From positions 8,951,522-9,015,521 of the forward strand of contig NW_004624781.1 of NCBI RefSeq assembly GCF_000247695.1: a DNA stretch of 64,000 bases, written 5' to 3'. The notes below the pieces were generated by a model. The model saw only the letters and a list, made by a program, of their open reading frames with translations, made no database searches and was not told the origin of the DNA. The stretch is from Heterocephalus glaber. Taxonomy: Eukaryota > Chordata > Mammalia > Rodentia > Bathyergidae. Below are positions 24,712 to 37,794 of the stretch, piece after piece (position 1 is the stretch's first letter; the number at the start of each line of letters is the position of its first letter). The position numbers and the translations under genes are program-made.

Positions 24712-24857
24712 AGCCAGGCAGGCTGGCACATGCCTGTAATCCCAGGACTTGGAAGGCTGAGGCAGGAGAATCCCTATGAGTTCAAGATCAGCCTAGGCTA
24801 CATAACGAATTCAAGGCCAGCCTGAACTACATAGCGAGACCTTGTCTCAAAAAAATA
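24712..24857 (+). repeat. B1 SINE with internal duplication
   Basis: GAGTTCAAGATCAGCCTAGG then AATTCAAGGCCAGCCTGAAC. Confidence 0.9.
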
Positions 24858-25012
24858 AGATTTTTTTGTGTTTATTTTGCATTTGTCTTCCCAAAAATTC
24901 TAATTAATTCTAGTTGCTGTTTTCTACCAGAGTTCCCTGGGGTTTTCTGGGCATTTAATCACATAATTTTAACATAAAATTTTTTTGTTTCCAATATTTA
25001 TATGAATTTTTT

Positions 25013-25125
25013 TCTTTTGAGACAGGGTCTCACTATGCAGCCAAGGGTGGCCTTGAACTCACAGTAATCTTCCTGCCTCCGCCTCCTGTGTGTGGGATTA
25101 CAGCCATGTGCCACCACCCCTGGCT
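25013..25125 (-). repeat. B1 SINE
   Basis: GAGACAGGGTCTCACTATGC to GCCATGTGCCACCACCCC. Confidence 0.9.
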
Positions 25126-25393
25126 ATTTATATGAATTATTTCACTATTTTACCACAATGGCTAGAACTGCCAAAACAATGTTTAATAAGTGATGATAAT
25201 ATATATGACAGAAAGTATTTGTCTTGTTCCTGATTTAATGTTAATAGCTTTAGCATTTCATCATTTATGCTGTGATGTTTCTTTTGTTTTTTAATGAACT
25301 GTAATAAAGTTTCATTTCAATGTTATTAATTTGAGAACTGACATATAATACATTCAGATTTGCATTTAAGTTATAGGGGTTTTTGGGGGAGTT

Positions 25394-25433
25394 TTTGGTA
25401 CCGGGGATCGAACTCGGGTCCTTGAGCTTGCGA
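25394..25433 (-). repeat. ID SINE, strongly 5'-truncated
   Basis: Read on the minus strand it starts at CGCAAGC (ID position about 38) and ends GGTACCAAAAAC. Flanks TAAGTTATAGG and TAAGTTATGGT. Confidence 0.85.
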
Positions 25434-25636
25434 TAAGTTATGGTTAATTACAACTATTTTAATTAGCAAAAGTGATTATTTCCTTCTTAGAGTTTCTATC
25501 AGATCTCTGTCTTAAGGTTTCCAAAGTTTTGCAGTATTAATATACCCTATTAGCTACATGTCACCTGTGGCTATTTAAATTTATACTAATTTAAAATAAA
25601 ACAAAATATTTAAGTTCTCAGTCACACCAGCCATAT

Positions 25637-26172
25637 TGTTATGGTTTATATCCAGATGTCCCCCAAAAGCTTAACGCAGTCATAGGTGGGGTATTTTGGA
25701 GATGGCTGAATTTAGGGTGGGTGAATGTGGATTAAGGGTGTGATACTGAGAATAAGGGTGTGGATAATGGAAGCTTCACACTAGGTATGTGTGGCACCAA
25801 TCAACAGCCTCGTAGCCTGGATGGAATGTAAAGGGATAGAAAAAAAGCAGGCACGCTGCTGCTGCTGTTGCTTTGCTGCCTGCTTTGCCATGAACTTGTT
25901 TTTCCTCTGCAATGCCCATCTGCCATGCCGCACTCCCTTGGAGCCAGCTGACTGTGGACTGAAACCTCTAGAAACTGTGAAGTGAAATAAAATAACTCAT
26001 TTTTTCTTTTTCTTTTTTCGGTACTGGGGATCGAACTTGGGTCCTTGTGCTTGCGAGGCTGGCAGCGGAACCACTGAGCTAAATTCCCAGCCCTGAAGTG
26101 AAATAAACCTTTTTTCCTTTAACTTTAGGTGCTGGGTATTTTTTTCAGCAACAAGAAAAGAATCTTAAGACA
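25637..26172 (+). mobile_element. MaLR-type solo LTR, second copy, with nested ID
   Basis: Starts TGTTATGGTTTATATCC and ends TTAAGACA. It matches the LTR at 13253 in its CTTAACGCAGTCATAGGTGG, GGGTGTGATACTG and CTGAAACCTCTAGAAACTGT parts. A minus-strand ID (26009-26093) sits near its 3' end. Flanking 5-mers are CATAT and TATAT, one mismatch. Confidence 0.85.
26009..26093 (-). repeat. ID SINE nested in MaLR LTR
   Basis: Duplications TGAAGTGAAATAAA on both sides. Confidence 0.92.
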
Positions 26173-26566
26173 TATATTTAATTGTTCAAATGCTTCTGTT
26201 CTGAATAACATAAATATCATACCAAACACAGAGAAAAATCTCTACCTCTTGCTCAGCTTTAAAATTCTTGTTATTAGTGTTACTGAAGTTACCCAAGCCT
26301 GATTCCACATCATATTCTTGAACTATGAAAATATACCAAACCAAACCATTCTCCATTCAGCTGAAACAAAAGGAATCAGATAAATGAACCTAAGTTTTTA
26401 AGCAATGGTAAAGAAAAAAGAACTTTACTGCTTAAAAAGCTATCATTATACAGTAAGTCATGTATAATACTAATACTAAAAAATAATTATAAACTTTTTA
26501 GTCAAAAAGGGAACAGGAGTAGATCATCCAGGAAGTTTTAAATTCCTTTTCATTTACCTGCCTAAC

Positions 26567-26640
26567 ATTTTTGTACTGGGGATTGAACTCAGGACCTTGG
26601 ACTTTCAAGGCAGGTGCAGTGCCACTGAGCTACCCAGGCA
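26567..26640 (-). repeat. ID SINE
   Basis: Duplications GCCTAACATTTT. The 5' end is slightly rearranged (CTACCCAGGCAT). Confidence 0.85.
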
Positions 26641-26690
26641 TGCCTAACATTTTGATATTTAGAGGCAAATTTGATTTCAAGTGTAACATA

Positions 26691-26766
26691 CTTTTTTTTT
26701 TGATGGTGCCAGTGATAGAACTCAGGGAAGCAAGTGCTCTACCACTGAACTACACCCTCAACCCCT
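26691..26766 (-). repeat. Old ID SINE
   Basis: Diverged: GTGCTCTACCACTGAACTAC and CCTCAACCCC. Confidence 0.75.
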
Positions 26767-28579
26767 AATTTTAGTGTAAATGACAGGTACTGGAAGAAAA
26801 AGAAAAAGAAGCTGACATTACAGTGACTTTATAGATTTCAAATTTTCAAACGTTAAAATCTAAAATAATTCCTTTAGAACGCAAGTATGTTTCATTTCTC
26901 TTCTACTAAATTGTCTTGCCATGAAATAAGCCAATTATGAAAAATTAGAAGAACACCTGCCGAGAAAATCTTTATGCTTTGTTTAAAACTTTGTAAGGAT
27001 GTCTTCTATATTTTTAGAACACCTCTGTTAAAAAGTTTCTTTTTAAACTTTAAAATGTTATTTTAATATCTCCATGAGGAGATAAACAGATTAACATGAA
27101 ACTAAGAGGTAAATTAAAATTTCAGTAAAAATAAAACTCTTTCCAAGATTTTCACACAAAGAATAGTGTTCTGTTTCTTGTCTGTTACGCAGTATTTCCT
27201 CATTCCTCACCCATTTTCCTTCTCTAAGCAATGCAAATGGAACTGCATGTGGTATATACATTGTGATTAAAAAGAAGCAAAGATTAGTATTAGAAACACT
27301 GATTTCTAAATGAGTGGGCTGGGTCAAATCAGAATTATTCCTTTTGGTGTTGCTTTGCTTCTTTTGAAGTAATGACCTATTTCAGTAGTTCTGCTTAGAT
27401 AATATAGAACATGCTTCCTCTCTGAGTGCCCAGCTTGTAACAGATGCGAGGGGAGCTGGTCTTTAAGGATGTCCAACTCAGAAGGAAAATGAAGTAGTTC
27501 ACCTAGGCATCATTTGTAAGTCTTCTGCAAGAAAAATGTCCTGTGGCTCTTTAGTCTTTCAAAATGATCAGAGGACACAGTATTACAGATTCGGTGTAAC
27601 CTTCCTCATTTTTGGAAGGCAGCTTACAAAATTCAATCTTTCAAATATATATTGCCTACACTGCACCAGACAATAAGTGTCTGAGATATGGTTTCTGCAG
27701 TTCCCAATGACTGCACGCAGCAGGAAATTACAAGAATCCCAAGAGTGGTAAGCTCAGGAGAGATTACATCCAGCTGCAACTGGAGCTAGAAATAGAGGGC
27801 AGAGTTCAGTGGTAACTTCATGAAGGATTTGCACAGAAAAGACAGGGCAGGGACTCTTGGTTAAAACAACCAAATACACATACACCCACACACACAGGTA
27901 GGAAAGCTAAGTTTCAGAGAATCTTACAACTTTTCTGGAGCACTAAGCACACTGCATAAGAAGGAGCTAAAGTCAAAATACTTACTAATTAAATATGTTA
28001 AACCTCACATCAATATCACAATAGCAATAAAATGTCATATCAATATTTTTACCTCTAGAGTCAATCATTCAGTCTAATCACAAGAAATTTAGGTACAAAA
28101 AATTTATAAACTGGAGTAAAATCACTAAAGTTAAGACTGCTAACACACATCGGGAAATATACAACCACATGCACAAACTCATGAACACAGGAATTTTTTT
28201 ATTTCTTAATAAAAGTTAAGATCTGGAAAAAAATTTTAATTTATACTTAGCTTCATCAGTTCACAACAATCACAAATTCCTTTTAGGCCTGATAGGGTAA
28301 TTCTATAGGTGACTCCATGGCATTTTGTTCTAAAACCCTCAAGTGAGGCAATAATGTGACTGACCAGCTGCAGCTCCCTTCCTGCAGTTCAGAAACTGAG
28401 TAGACACACACTTGGAGCTCTGTGTAACTTCACACAAAAGACTGGCAGTTGGCCAAGAGGCCTACACCATTCCGTACTCTCCCTAGGTTCAGGATTTTCC
28501 ATTTAATTGCAATTCAGCCATGAAATAACATCTACTTAACAGATTATATTAATGTAGAACAAATTACATTCTGATTTTC

Positions 28580-28675
28580 GTTTTTTTTTGTTTTTGTTTT
28601 TTTGGTACTGAGCATCAAACTCAGGACCTCGCGCTTGCCAGGCAGGCGCTGTGCCACTGAGCTAAATCCCTGGCA
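28580..28675 (-). repeat. ID SINE
   Basis: Flanks ACATTCTGATTTT and CGTTCTAATTT. Confidence 0.9.
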
Positions 28676-28734
28676 CGTTCTAATTTAGAATAAAAGAATT
28701 TCCCTAAAATGCAAAGTATATAATTCATATACTA

Positions 28735-28815
28735 TTTTTTTTTCTAACATGGGATCAAACTCAGGACCTTGAGCTTGTGAGGCAGGCAAGGCACCACTGA
28801 GCTAAATCGCTGGCC
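28735..28815 (-). repeat. ID SINE
   Basis: Flanks TATAATTCATA and TATAATTTATA. Confidence 0.88.
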
Positions 28816-29478
28816 CTATAATTTATATTTTAAAGGAGTCCTATGAATATAATTCTACTCCATTAAGGTAATCTTTAAAATTTCCTCAAAGAGTTGGTTT
28901 TGTCAGAATCTTACCAACAGGAAGAAAACTCACTGCAAACCTGTTATAGCACACGGAGATTTAATCGTGTTTGCAACATTCTCCATTACGCATTTCATGC
29001 ACACTGCTAACTGAAAATCAAGAGTGAATGTTTTCAATGTCTTGTATGAATAAGCTGACATGACCTATAACAATGATAATGACATACTTCAAGAATGATC
29101 TAAATTTCTGCTGTCATGGAAGCAAACATACTTACGAACATAAAAAAACACATAGTTCTGTAAATCAGGTAGCTATGTCATTCTAGTATGTAAGTTTCCT
29201 AAAGGAAAGAGGAAAAAATCTAATGAAGACACCTTAACAGCCTGTTTAGCTGTGGTAGAAAGGTGTTCTACAGCAGCAAATCACAATAAACTGGGTGTGG
29301 GTCCTTGTGTGAAAATCTTGGGAAGACTTTCATTTTAATTGAAATCTTCATCTACCTCTACGGTAGCTGTTCTCTCTTCTTGGTCTAGACACCTTCCACA
29401 CAAAGATCAGAAAGAGCTGTCTGAATGATTAAACTTTTAAGACATTTGTTCCATAGCCAAAATCTAACAATGGTAAAC

Positions 29479-29500
29479 ATATATATATATATATATATAA
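29479..29500. repeat. (AT)n microsatellite
   Basis: About ten AT units. Confidence 0.9.
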
Positions 29501-30504
29501 ATTTTAAAGACCTGGAAAACCACTGATCTCTATTTTTTCCTTTTGATGGGCACCTTTCTCAATTATCAACAAAGGGCTATGTAGAAAAGATTAACATACC
29601 ATTTGAATAGAAAGCATGACTCAAACTCCCCATCTCTGTCCAATACTGCCTTCCTGTGACATTCAAGAAAAATAGCTCTAAACACATCTTTTGAGTAGCT
29701 TACTTTTTCCCTTCAGTGTCAACAATCTTTAGAAAACAAAAATTGGATTGTTCATCATAATTTGCTACTTAGGGTAATAAATTTGTCTCACACCAAAGTT
29801 AAAATTACAAATTATACTTTTTAGACATATCGAATGGACATAAATCATTAAACATCACTTGTAATATAAATAACCCATTCTAAGTAGTCACAGAAATAGA
29901 CCCTACTTTACTGTCATTCATATGGAATGGACATGTAGATTATATTACAAAAAAAAAAAAATAGGGCCTCTAACCTCTTTTTTAAGGATGAGATACTTAG
30001 ATAGACTGAAATATACCAAATTTTTGACATTTACTTTTCAGGTAGTAGAAGAGAACAGAACTGACATGAGACAAGGAAGAATGTCAAAACAATCTTTCCA
30101 ACAAAGAAATTAAAATTTTTAGTATATGACAAAATGTTAACTGGACAGTAAGGACATGATTGGTTGGCTTTTGAACATGGGTTGTTATTATTCTTCAATT
30201 TTAAAAATACCACAAGAAAAAGAAAATTTATGGTGAACAGCAATCAATAGCCATTTTTCATTTCCCTGAAGCTTACTGGGATGGATAAGGAGCAAGGGCC
30301 AAAAGAGAAGAGGCCTAGAAGTTGAAAGGAACAAAGAAAGTGAGTAGGAGTGGATGTCCCCCATGGCCCCAGGACCCTGTGAATCCTAACTGCCTTAAAA
30401 GGAAGTGACGGCAGTAGCAGCTGATTGAAAGAGCGGAAAAGGCAAGGAAGATGAGCGTACACTTTCTCACACACAGAAATAATTTCAGAAAATAATTAAC
30501 TTAC

Positions 30505-30636
30505 CAGTATGTACTGTAGCTACTGCAATCCATACACACAGTATGCTGAGGTTTATCTTGCTTTTCTGACTTCTTATGGTTGGTTAAGGGTATTTGTGCA
30601 TCTTCATAATGTTTTTTTGCATGGCCATTCACATAC
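30505..30636 (-). CDS. USP3: USP3 coding exon 3 (ZnF-UBP core, residues ~51-95)
   Basis: Minus-strand exon of 132 bp. It lies between a TTTGTAAG acceptor and a GTAAGT donor, opens with the last base of Arg51 and closes with TG of Cys95. It contains YVNGHAKKHYEDAQ, where His56 and His60 are the HX3H zinc ligands of the finger; His56 is the residue usually mutated to disable the USP3 zinc finger. HTVCMDCSSYSTY follows, with Cys85 and Cys88 as a further zinc pair. Two residues differ from the human protein as remembered: Ile66, and Pro80 in the loop KQDKPQH. Both lie in a variable loop between zinc-binding parts and should not affect metal binding. Confidence 0.96.
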
Positions 30637-31827
30637 CTTACAAAAACCAAATGAAAATTTACTTTAATCTAACTATTGCTTTACAAATTAAAGTAGTAAG
30701 AGGTAATAAAATTAAGTGTTAAATGAGAAAAAACTACAAGGGCATGTATTTAGTGATGTATTAAGGCACCTACTTAAAATATACTCAATTTTGTAATTAA
30801 ATAAGACAGTCATTAAAAAAAAGACAGCCAACTTTTAATTATACTCTAGACTAGGGCCAGGAAAGGCAAGGCATTACCTATGCAAACCAGTTTCAATCAA
30901 GATGATATTATCACTTATAAATATCTATGCTAATATTTTTGCTATAGGTTTCTTTTACTTTTTTTAAGGTTTTCTCAGAATGCTAACTACCAACTTGATG
31001 TATCATCAAATAGAAGATCTGTAAATGAAATTACTCAACCACTTTCCACAGGACTATAGGCTTTGCTTCAGTTACTGCTTAATCTAAAACATGAATGATT
31101 TGGAAATAACAATTTTCGATCTTTCTTATCTTTTATTTGGATGCCTAAATAATCAGTCTCACTCATGGAAAAACATTTGTTTAGAAACAATTCAGAGAAA
31201 GCACAAATTATCTTAAGATTATAAAAAACTTATTTCTCTACACAGACAAATATAATCAAAGGTTAATTATGTTCACAAAAATTTTGTAACACTTTCCAAC
31301 TCAGATTTGCAAGCAAAAAGAAACCAAATTAAGGATTCATATGCCCCCAAATACATCTACACCATTACATAAAGACTCACGGTGCTATCACTGACCACTA
31401 CTGTGACGACCCTCATAACATAAACTCCCAGCCCCTTGAATACAACCAATGGTAAAAGAATGGGCCTATTTGAAAACTCAAACAGCCAAAACAAATGTTT
31501 GTTAAAAGGCACCAAAATAACAGGCTGAGAAGGTTGTGATGATATTTTCATCATGAGGCACACTAATTATACCTCATGGAACAGCACTTACCTTTGGAAA
31601 AGTAAGATAGATACAGGAAAGTAAAACTGGTGCAGTAAGTATGGAGGATCAATTTCAAGGCCAGTTCTACATCCCTAGGACACATTCAAAGCACTATTAA
31701 CCTCAACTCAGAATTTAATCATATTCCTTTCCTATTTTGTCAGTGTACTTTAAACACAACTAAGAATTGGGTACACATGAGTCCTCTGTCCCCAAATGTA
31801 GAAGATTATGAATTTTAAAGTAAAACA

Positions 31828-32036
31828 ATGATTAAGAGTATAAGCTAAAAAATAAGACTGCCTTGATTCACAAAAGTAGGTTTTGCTACATCCTGGTCAT
31901 TCAAGCTTGGGTTAGTTACTCAACCTTTCTCATCTACAAGTGGAGATATTAGTATAGTACAGTACTTGTGTCTCATGGGTTGTCAGGTGATTATCCCATG
32001 GCTCAAAACAAATAAATGTAACTATTTTATTAGCAT
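31828..32036 (+). repeat. MIR element
   Basis: Forward MIR pattern: GATTAAGAGTATAAGC, TTAGTTACTCAACCTTTCTC, ATCTACAAGTGGAGATATTA, then TCATGGGTTGTCAGGTGATT and an AAATAAATGTAACTATT end. Confidence 0.75.
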
Positions 32037-32261
32037 TTTCCTTTTTATACTTTTTAATTCAGAATCCAAACATAAGTGGGTACATCAAGCATATACTTGG
32101 AGATAACACATGATAGGTCAAAAGATACTTGCTATTTAATTAAAAAGATAAACTATGACATCACATAGGTTCAATATCTAATTATTTTCTATTTTTATAA
32201 CTTATTTATATTACATACTATGAAAAATAATTGTAATGTTTATAAAGAAGAGTGCCTTCAT

Positions 32262-32341
32262 GGGCCAGGGATTTAGCTCAGTGGTTACACCACCTGCCTT
32301 GCAAGTGCAAGGACCCGAGTTTGATCCCCGGTACCAAAAAA
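32262..32341 (+). repeat. ID SINE
   Basis: Duplications AGAGTGCCTTCA. Confidence 0.92.
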
Positions 32342-33144
32342 AGAGTGCCTTCAGAATCAAAGAAAATGTAATACTAATTAATAATAATAAATGGCATTAC
32401 CACTTCCAAGTCTTTGAAAACTGGTCATTTTCACATAGACATATACAATTCATTTAGTTACAGTACTGTAGTCTCACAATGCACTGTAAGTTTAGATGGT
32501 TCCCGTAACTGTCAGTGATACAGTAAGAAGTATGCTTATCAATGACATTAAAGTTAACAGGGCTTTGGCTAATACCCAATGCATCAGTTAGACATGAACA
32601 TTTACGTATAAACTATATTACATAAAAATAAATGGTTTCTCCACCTAGTTTTTGATTTTAATTACTGCAGATACTTTGGTCTATAGTACAAGAAGAAAAG
32701 TTTCATCATATAAGCCACAGATTCTAACAATCTCAAATATCTGAGAAGTAACTTAAATACATGGGTGTCATGAAGACCATCAGAATATATAATTCAAATA
32801 TGCTATTGATAATCTATGTTCCCTAGTTGAAAAAAATATTCAAGACTTCTTGGTAAGCAAGTAGTCTAAAATTACTGAAAAATCAATAAATTTGGCAATC
32901 AACACCTGGAATTACATGATCAAAAAACCCCAATGATTATGTAAAATGAATACCCAAATTCAAGCTATCTCAATTGTATGTTACATCTGCTTAATCATAT
33001 TTCTCTGAAACTAAGTCAGATTTCTAAATTTAACCTTGCCAGCAAAATGAAAACAGTTTACCTACAGTTTAGAAATTTTTGAATTTATTTTTCTAAAACC
33101 TAACTAGAGAATTGTTTGTTGGTTGCCTTTTTGTTTGTTTGTTT

Positions 33145-33293
33145 TTTCTGGCTTTTAGAGACAGGGTCTTGCTACGTAGTTCAGGCTGGCCTTGAGCTTA
33201 TAAGTAGCTGAGGTTGGCCTCAAACTTGTGGCAATCTCCTGCCTCAGCCTCCTAAGGGCTGGGATTACAGGCATATGCCACCACGCCCAGCTC
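33145..33293 (-). repeat. B1 SINE with internal duplication
   Basis: GAGACAGGGTCTTGCTACGT, two GGCTGGCCT/GGTTGGCCT units, and GGCATATGCCACCACGCC. Confidence 0.9.
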
Positions 33294-33320
33294 GTTCGTT
33301 GCTCTTAAGAACACTAATCC

Positions 33321-33403
33321 CAGGCTGGGGATTTAGCTCAGTGGCAATGTGCCTGCCTTGCAAGCGCAAGGTCCTGAGTTCAATCTCCAGTACCAAAAAA
33401 AAA
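33321..33403 (+). repeat. ID SINE
   Basis: Full length; next to another ID 14 bp downstream. Confidence 0.92.
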
Positions 33404-33417
33404 AGGAGGGAAATTCT

Positions 33418-33514
33418 GGGCCAGGGATTTAGCTCAGTGGTTCCGCTGCCTGCCTTGAAAGTGCAAGGTCCCAAATTCCATCCACAGTACCAAAAAAAAA
33501 AAAAAAAAAAAAAA
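33418..33514 (+). repeat. ID SINE
   Basis: Full length with a 24-base A tail. Confidence 0.92.
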
Positions 33515-34853
33515 GCACGCTAATCCCTTCAAATTTTTCTTAGAAATTTTTGAGATCTTCTCATTAGCTTATGATCTTCAGGATTTAGGGTGTAGAGCAC
33601 TATGAGACAACTGGAGGATAGAACTACATCAATTTTATTGCATTATAATTCTCACCTCTCAAAATCTAGGAGAGGAATCTGTCTCTTCAAGTGCAGAATT
33701 TAAATGCTTCTATTTTTCTTCTTTTTTTTTATTAAGTTATCTGTACTGTACAAAGTATTTTCAGGTTCCCCAAATCCTAGAGATTTTAAAACCACAACAG
33801 CCACAATTAAGATAAACAGTTAACATTTTCCAAAGGTACTCTTAGGTGTACATGGAAGGAATACTGGATTCCAGGACTCAAAATGCAAAAAAATCAAAGT
33901 TAACTGAACAAAATGCTCTCTTTGCACAATGAAGATTTAAAAATGACAATGGGGAAATTTTTCAGACAAGTACAACATGGATTTCAGCCTGTGATTTAAT
34001 ATGATTTCACATCTCCTTGCTGTTAAACTATTAACTTTTAAAGTAAATCAAAATAGATCTTCTATGTTAAAAGAACAGCAGAAATAAACGTGCTACTATG
34101 GCTGAAAGAAATTGAGGCTGCTATTTGAGTTCATGTTAGAAGGAGAGTTCCTGAAGTATTTAAGTAATATTATTTTGAAGCCAAGAACTGGAAAGTAATG
34201 CTTGGGAATGAAATGGGTTAGGGTGGGATAGGAGATGTTAAGTCCATGGAAAGCAAAATGTTTTAATGGAACAGTGAAATATTTGGTAAGTTTTAGACAA
34301 GAATAAATAATGAATTCCTGTATGTGTAAATATTTATTTTGGGGTTTTTTTTACCCTCCAGAACAATCTCACATCTGATTCGCAAGTCAGTGAAAGTGTG
34401 GGGCTGGAATAGGTAAGAGGTGAGAGAGACAAGCCTGGCTGTGTGTTATTAACTACTGAAGTTGGGTGATGAGAACATGACCTTCAACTATACTCTACTA
34501 TGACAACAGCACCCATTTTTCCCTACTAAAAGTCTTAGAAAATAACCATTAGGTAAACTTTCATTTCAAGATTTAAAAGTTTCCTTATTTTATTTTTCTA
34601 ACCCAATATTACTAGTAGATAGTCTTGATCATCAAACTAATTCTTCTGAGTATCAATAGGATATGTTTATTTCCCTAGATTTTCCCCAGCTGCATCAAAG
34701 AACAAAGTAATTCAACTGGACATCAAAACCCTACAGAGAATTATACACTACGACTAAACAAAGTACAAAGTAAGTCAATAAACTTTGACATAGAGCTTAA
34801 AGGCAGATTTTGAAAAGTAAACAGAAGAGTGAGGTAGTAAGTATGTCACCTAC

Positions 34854-34914
34854 CTTCCACAGTGGACACTTGAGCAAGTCAAACAGACCCAGGGGCTTTT
34901 GTTGGAGCGGCACA
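34854..34914 (-). CDS. USP3: USP3 coding exon 2 (ZnF-UBP, residues ~31-51)
   Basis: Minus-strand exon of 61 bp. It starts after a TATTAG acceptor and ends before a GTAGGT donor. It opens in phase 1 (the last two bases of a Val codon) and closes with two bases of Arg51. The reading is VCRSNKSPWVCLTCSSVHCG. The CX2C pair (Cys41, Cys44) and Cys49 are candidate zinc ligands of the ZnF-UBP domain, which binds the free C-terminal tail of ubiquitin and, in USP3, is needed for binding ubiquitylated H2A. The first CX2C of the finger is split, because Cys29 would lie in the missing exon 1 while Cys32 is here. The sequence matches human USP3 as I remember it. Confidence 0.95.
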
Positions 34915-35581
34915 CTAATAAAAAGAAAAATACAATGTAGCAATTGTATCATGTTATTTCTCTGTTTCTCCCGTTCTATAATGCATATCCTGTGATCACG
35001 TTATCAACTCTAAGGCTGCACAGGTGCACTAAAATCATAAATCCCTGCTTTGTGAATGCATTTACACAAAATGGCTGCCTAATTAAAGTTACACTGAAAA
35101 GAAATTAAATGCACATCCATGTGGCTGCTCATTTTAATTGTTGACTCAATTCAAATAGCTTAAGCACAAGTTAAGCACATAGACACTTTTCTCCTTTATT
35201 AGTCTCACCATGATCTCCGACAAGACAGTGAAAGCCTATTTTCACATTCAAAACATTTTTTTCAAAGTCTAGTCTTTTAATCACGTATTTTTACCATGTG
35301 GATCATATACCACTATAAATAACTCTTGCAGCTTATGTAGCAAGAGGCATAACCTAAGGTAGCAATTAGGAAGAGTAAGCCTAGTTTTCTAAAAGAAATT
35401 CTCAGTTGCATAAAATAAATAACTGTACATAATTCTTGCTATTAATGCTGTAATCCCAGCATTGTTTTAGTTTAAGCATTACAGGGGTGGGGTAGGCAAA
35501 AAGGGGTATGTGTGGAAATTTTTTAAATGCTAGTTAAAATCTTCTTACTGTTTATTCACTCAGTTAAAAAAAAAGATGTTC

Positions 35582-35775
35582 CTTCACTTGTGGTGGCACA
35601 CACCTTTCTATAATCCCTACTACTCAGGAGGCTAAGGCAGGAGGATCACAAATTGGTGGCTAGCCTGAGCAACTTAGTGAGACCTTGTCTCAAAGTAAAA
35701 GTTTTTAAAAGCTGAGGATATAATTCAGTGATAAAGTGCTTGAGGCCCTGGGTTCAATTCCCAATATGAGAAGGG
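35582..35775 (+). repeat. B1-ID dimer
   Basis: B1 half (TACTCAGGAGGCTAAGGCAG) is joined by AAAGTAAAAG to an ID half (GATATAATTCAGTG to GGGTTCAATTCCCAATA). Confidence 0.85.
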
Positions 35776-36980
35776 GGGGGGGAGTCTATAACTATATAAC
35801 TATAACAATGGTTTTCAAAAAGAGAGCAATACAAAAATCACTCATAAATCTTCCTCAAAATACTTCTGTTCTACTCAGGGAGGATAGCTACACTGGGGCT
35901 GAAGAAGTACAATGCACATGTGATACTTGTAGGAGAGCAGCCTCACAAGTGACACCCTAATACAATCACTGGGGAAGACAGCCAGCCTCTTAGAGGAAGA
36001 CGAAGGCACCACACCCTCAGAATCAAAACAAATCCACTTCGTGGCATACAGTAGGTGCTCAATAAACACTTGTTAAGGAAGTTTAAATTCCTTACTTTTG
36101 GACACCACGCTATTCCAGTATCTGCTTCCTACTTTCATTGCTCTTGCATTATTACACATAAAAGGTCTTTCTCACATTTCAGAAAAAAATAGCCAAAGCT
36201 GTACATAAGGCAAATCAAGAACTGTGAGTCCTTTCAATGCACACTGAAACACTATTTAATAAAGTCTCCCAAAGATATTAAAGTATCATTGTTTGACCTG
36301 CAGTTAACTGTAATTAGGACTCAAATTTTGTGAAATTACAGGTTAACTTGTAGAGTTTTATTTTGCAGAGATATCTATACAGCCAATTCCCAAGATTATG
36401 ATTTTATTGTTCTGTGGGACATTAACTCATTTTGTATCTAGTCTAGCAATATTATTCCAGTGCTCTTTCTCAATGTCTGCATCCACTCAGTTCCCAGATG
36501 CTCTTGGAACCAGCTCTACCATCATAATGGTTCCCTCATTAATGAGCCAAATAAATCTTTGATTATTCTCATTCTGCATTTGTATGAGAGGCAAGAAGGG
36601 AGGAAAGGAAATAGGAGAGCACAGTAATATTCTGCCCAAGGGACTCTCCTGTCTGGCCAGCACAGGGCTCTGCTTTTGAACAGGAACACTCTGAGAGGTA
36701 AAATCCTTCCCAGTTAGCCAGTCCCTCCCTCCCTTTCCTCGGTGCATTCACACATTTACATTAACTAAGGAGGCCATCCTTGAAGACATTTGAGTTTCTG
36801 GCTCAACTGGGTTCAATTCTATTATACATGCATACAAGCTGCATGACAGAAAGACCTACCAAACTGCTAGAAGTGATTACTTTAGGGAGGTGTGGGGGAA
36901 GTACTGTGAGGGGAGACTATTGGCTTTTTTTTCTCTTCACATCTCTGTAGCATTTTCTAGTGTTTCAAGAATACAATGTG

Positions 36981-37134
36981 AAGCCACGGGTAGTGGCCCA
37001 CACCTGTAATGCCAGCACTCAGGAGGCTGAGGCAGGAGGATAGGTTGCCATGAGTTCAAAGACAGCCTGGGCTAGAGTGAGCTCAAAGCCAGCCTGAACT
37101 ACTCTGTTTCAAATAAATACATACATACATACAT
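36981..37134 (+). repeat. B1 SINE with (ATAC)n tail
   Basis: Flanked by ATACAATGTGA on both sides; the tail has become a short tetranucleotide repeat. Confidence 0.9.
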
Positions 37135-37426
37135 ACAATGTGAATATGACAGTGTTTTTTTAAAAACACTCCAATGAACCATTTTTTAAAATAAAAAATA
37201 CATTAGAATACAACTTAAACAGTTATTCATGGTTTTAAGAATAAGTTGGAAGCCTAAAAACCGATTATACTAGTTTCCAACAAATCTTTTTCCCTTAGTA
37301 AATATTAAACACTGTAAAACTCAGTCTTAAAAACTGAAGTTTTATAGTATCCTGAAATAATTACGTTTAGACCCAAGTTTTCAACTATTCAGATTTTTTT
37401 ATAATTATGCAGGACTTTGTAACCTT

Positions 37427-37514
37427 TTTTTTTTTTCTATTGGTACCAGGGAGCAAACTCAGGACCTTGCATTTGTGAGGCAGGCGGCAGAACCACTGAG
37501 CTAAATCCCTGGCC
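37427..37514 (-). repeat. ID SINE
   Basis: Full length, T-rich reverse tail. Confidence 0.9.
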
Positions 37515-37794
37515 CCGTTTGTATTCTCTTTTATAGGACGAAAGGAAAACTAGAGCAAAATCATTGTCACTTTGCTTTAGTGTGTTTCCTACCAAATATT
37601 CCTTTTCCTTCCTTTTATCATTATAAACAAAAATACAGTACATGCAATTTTGTGATCTTATTTTTCCACTTTTACTAAATTAATAGATTTCCTTATGACA
37701 ACGTGTTTAGAACAGAGTATTACATATATATACTCTTACTCTTAAAATATCAATTATCTCACAAAGTTTTAATTTCTAAATTTAAAATATTTTA

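Larger units (their letters stand above)
19009..30504 (-). other. USP3 intron 3
   Basis: An 11.5 kb intron. It has about ten IDs, two B1-ID dimers, two B1s and a MaLR LTR with an ID nested in it. The stretches 19.01-20.46, 20.56-21.22, 21.8-22.99, 23.58-24.33, 26.8-28.57 and 28.82-30.50 kb are AT-rich and gave no gene, RNA or confident repeat call. Confidence 0.7.
30637..34853 (-). other. USP3 intron 2
   Basis: A 4.2 kb intron with a MIR near 31.83-32.04 kb, an ID at 32.26 kb, a B1 at 33.15 kb and two adjacent IDs at 33.32-33.51 kb. 30.64-31.83, 32.35-33.14 and 33.52-34.85 kb are AT-rich and unassigned. Confidence 0.7.
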
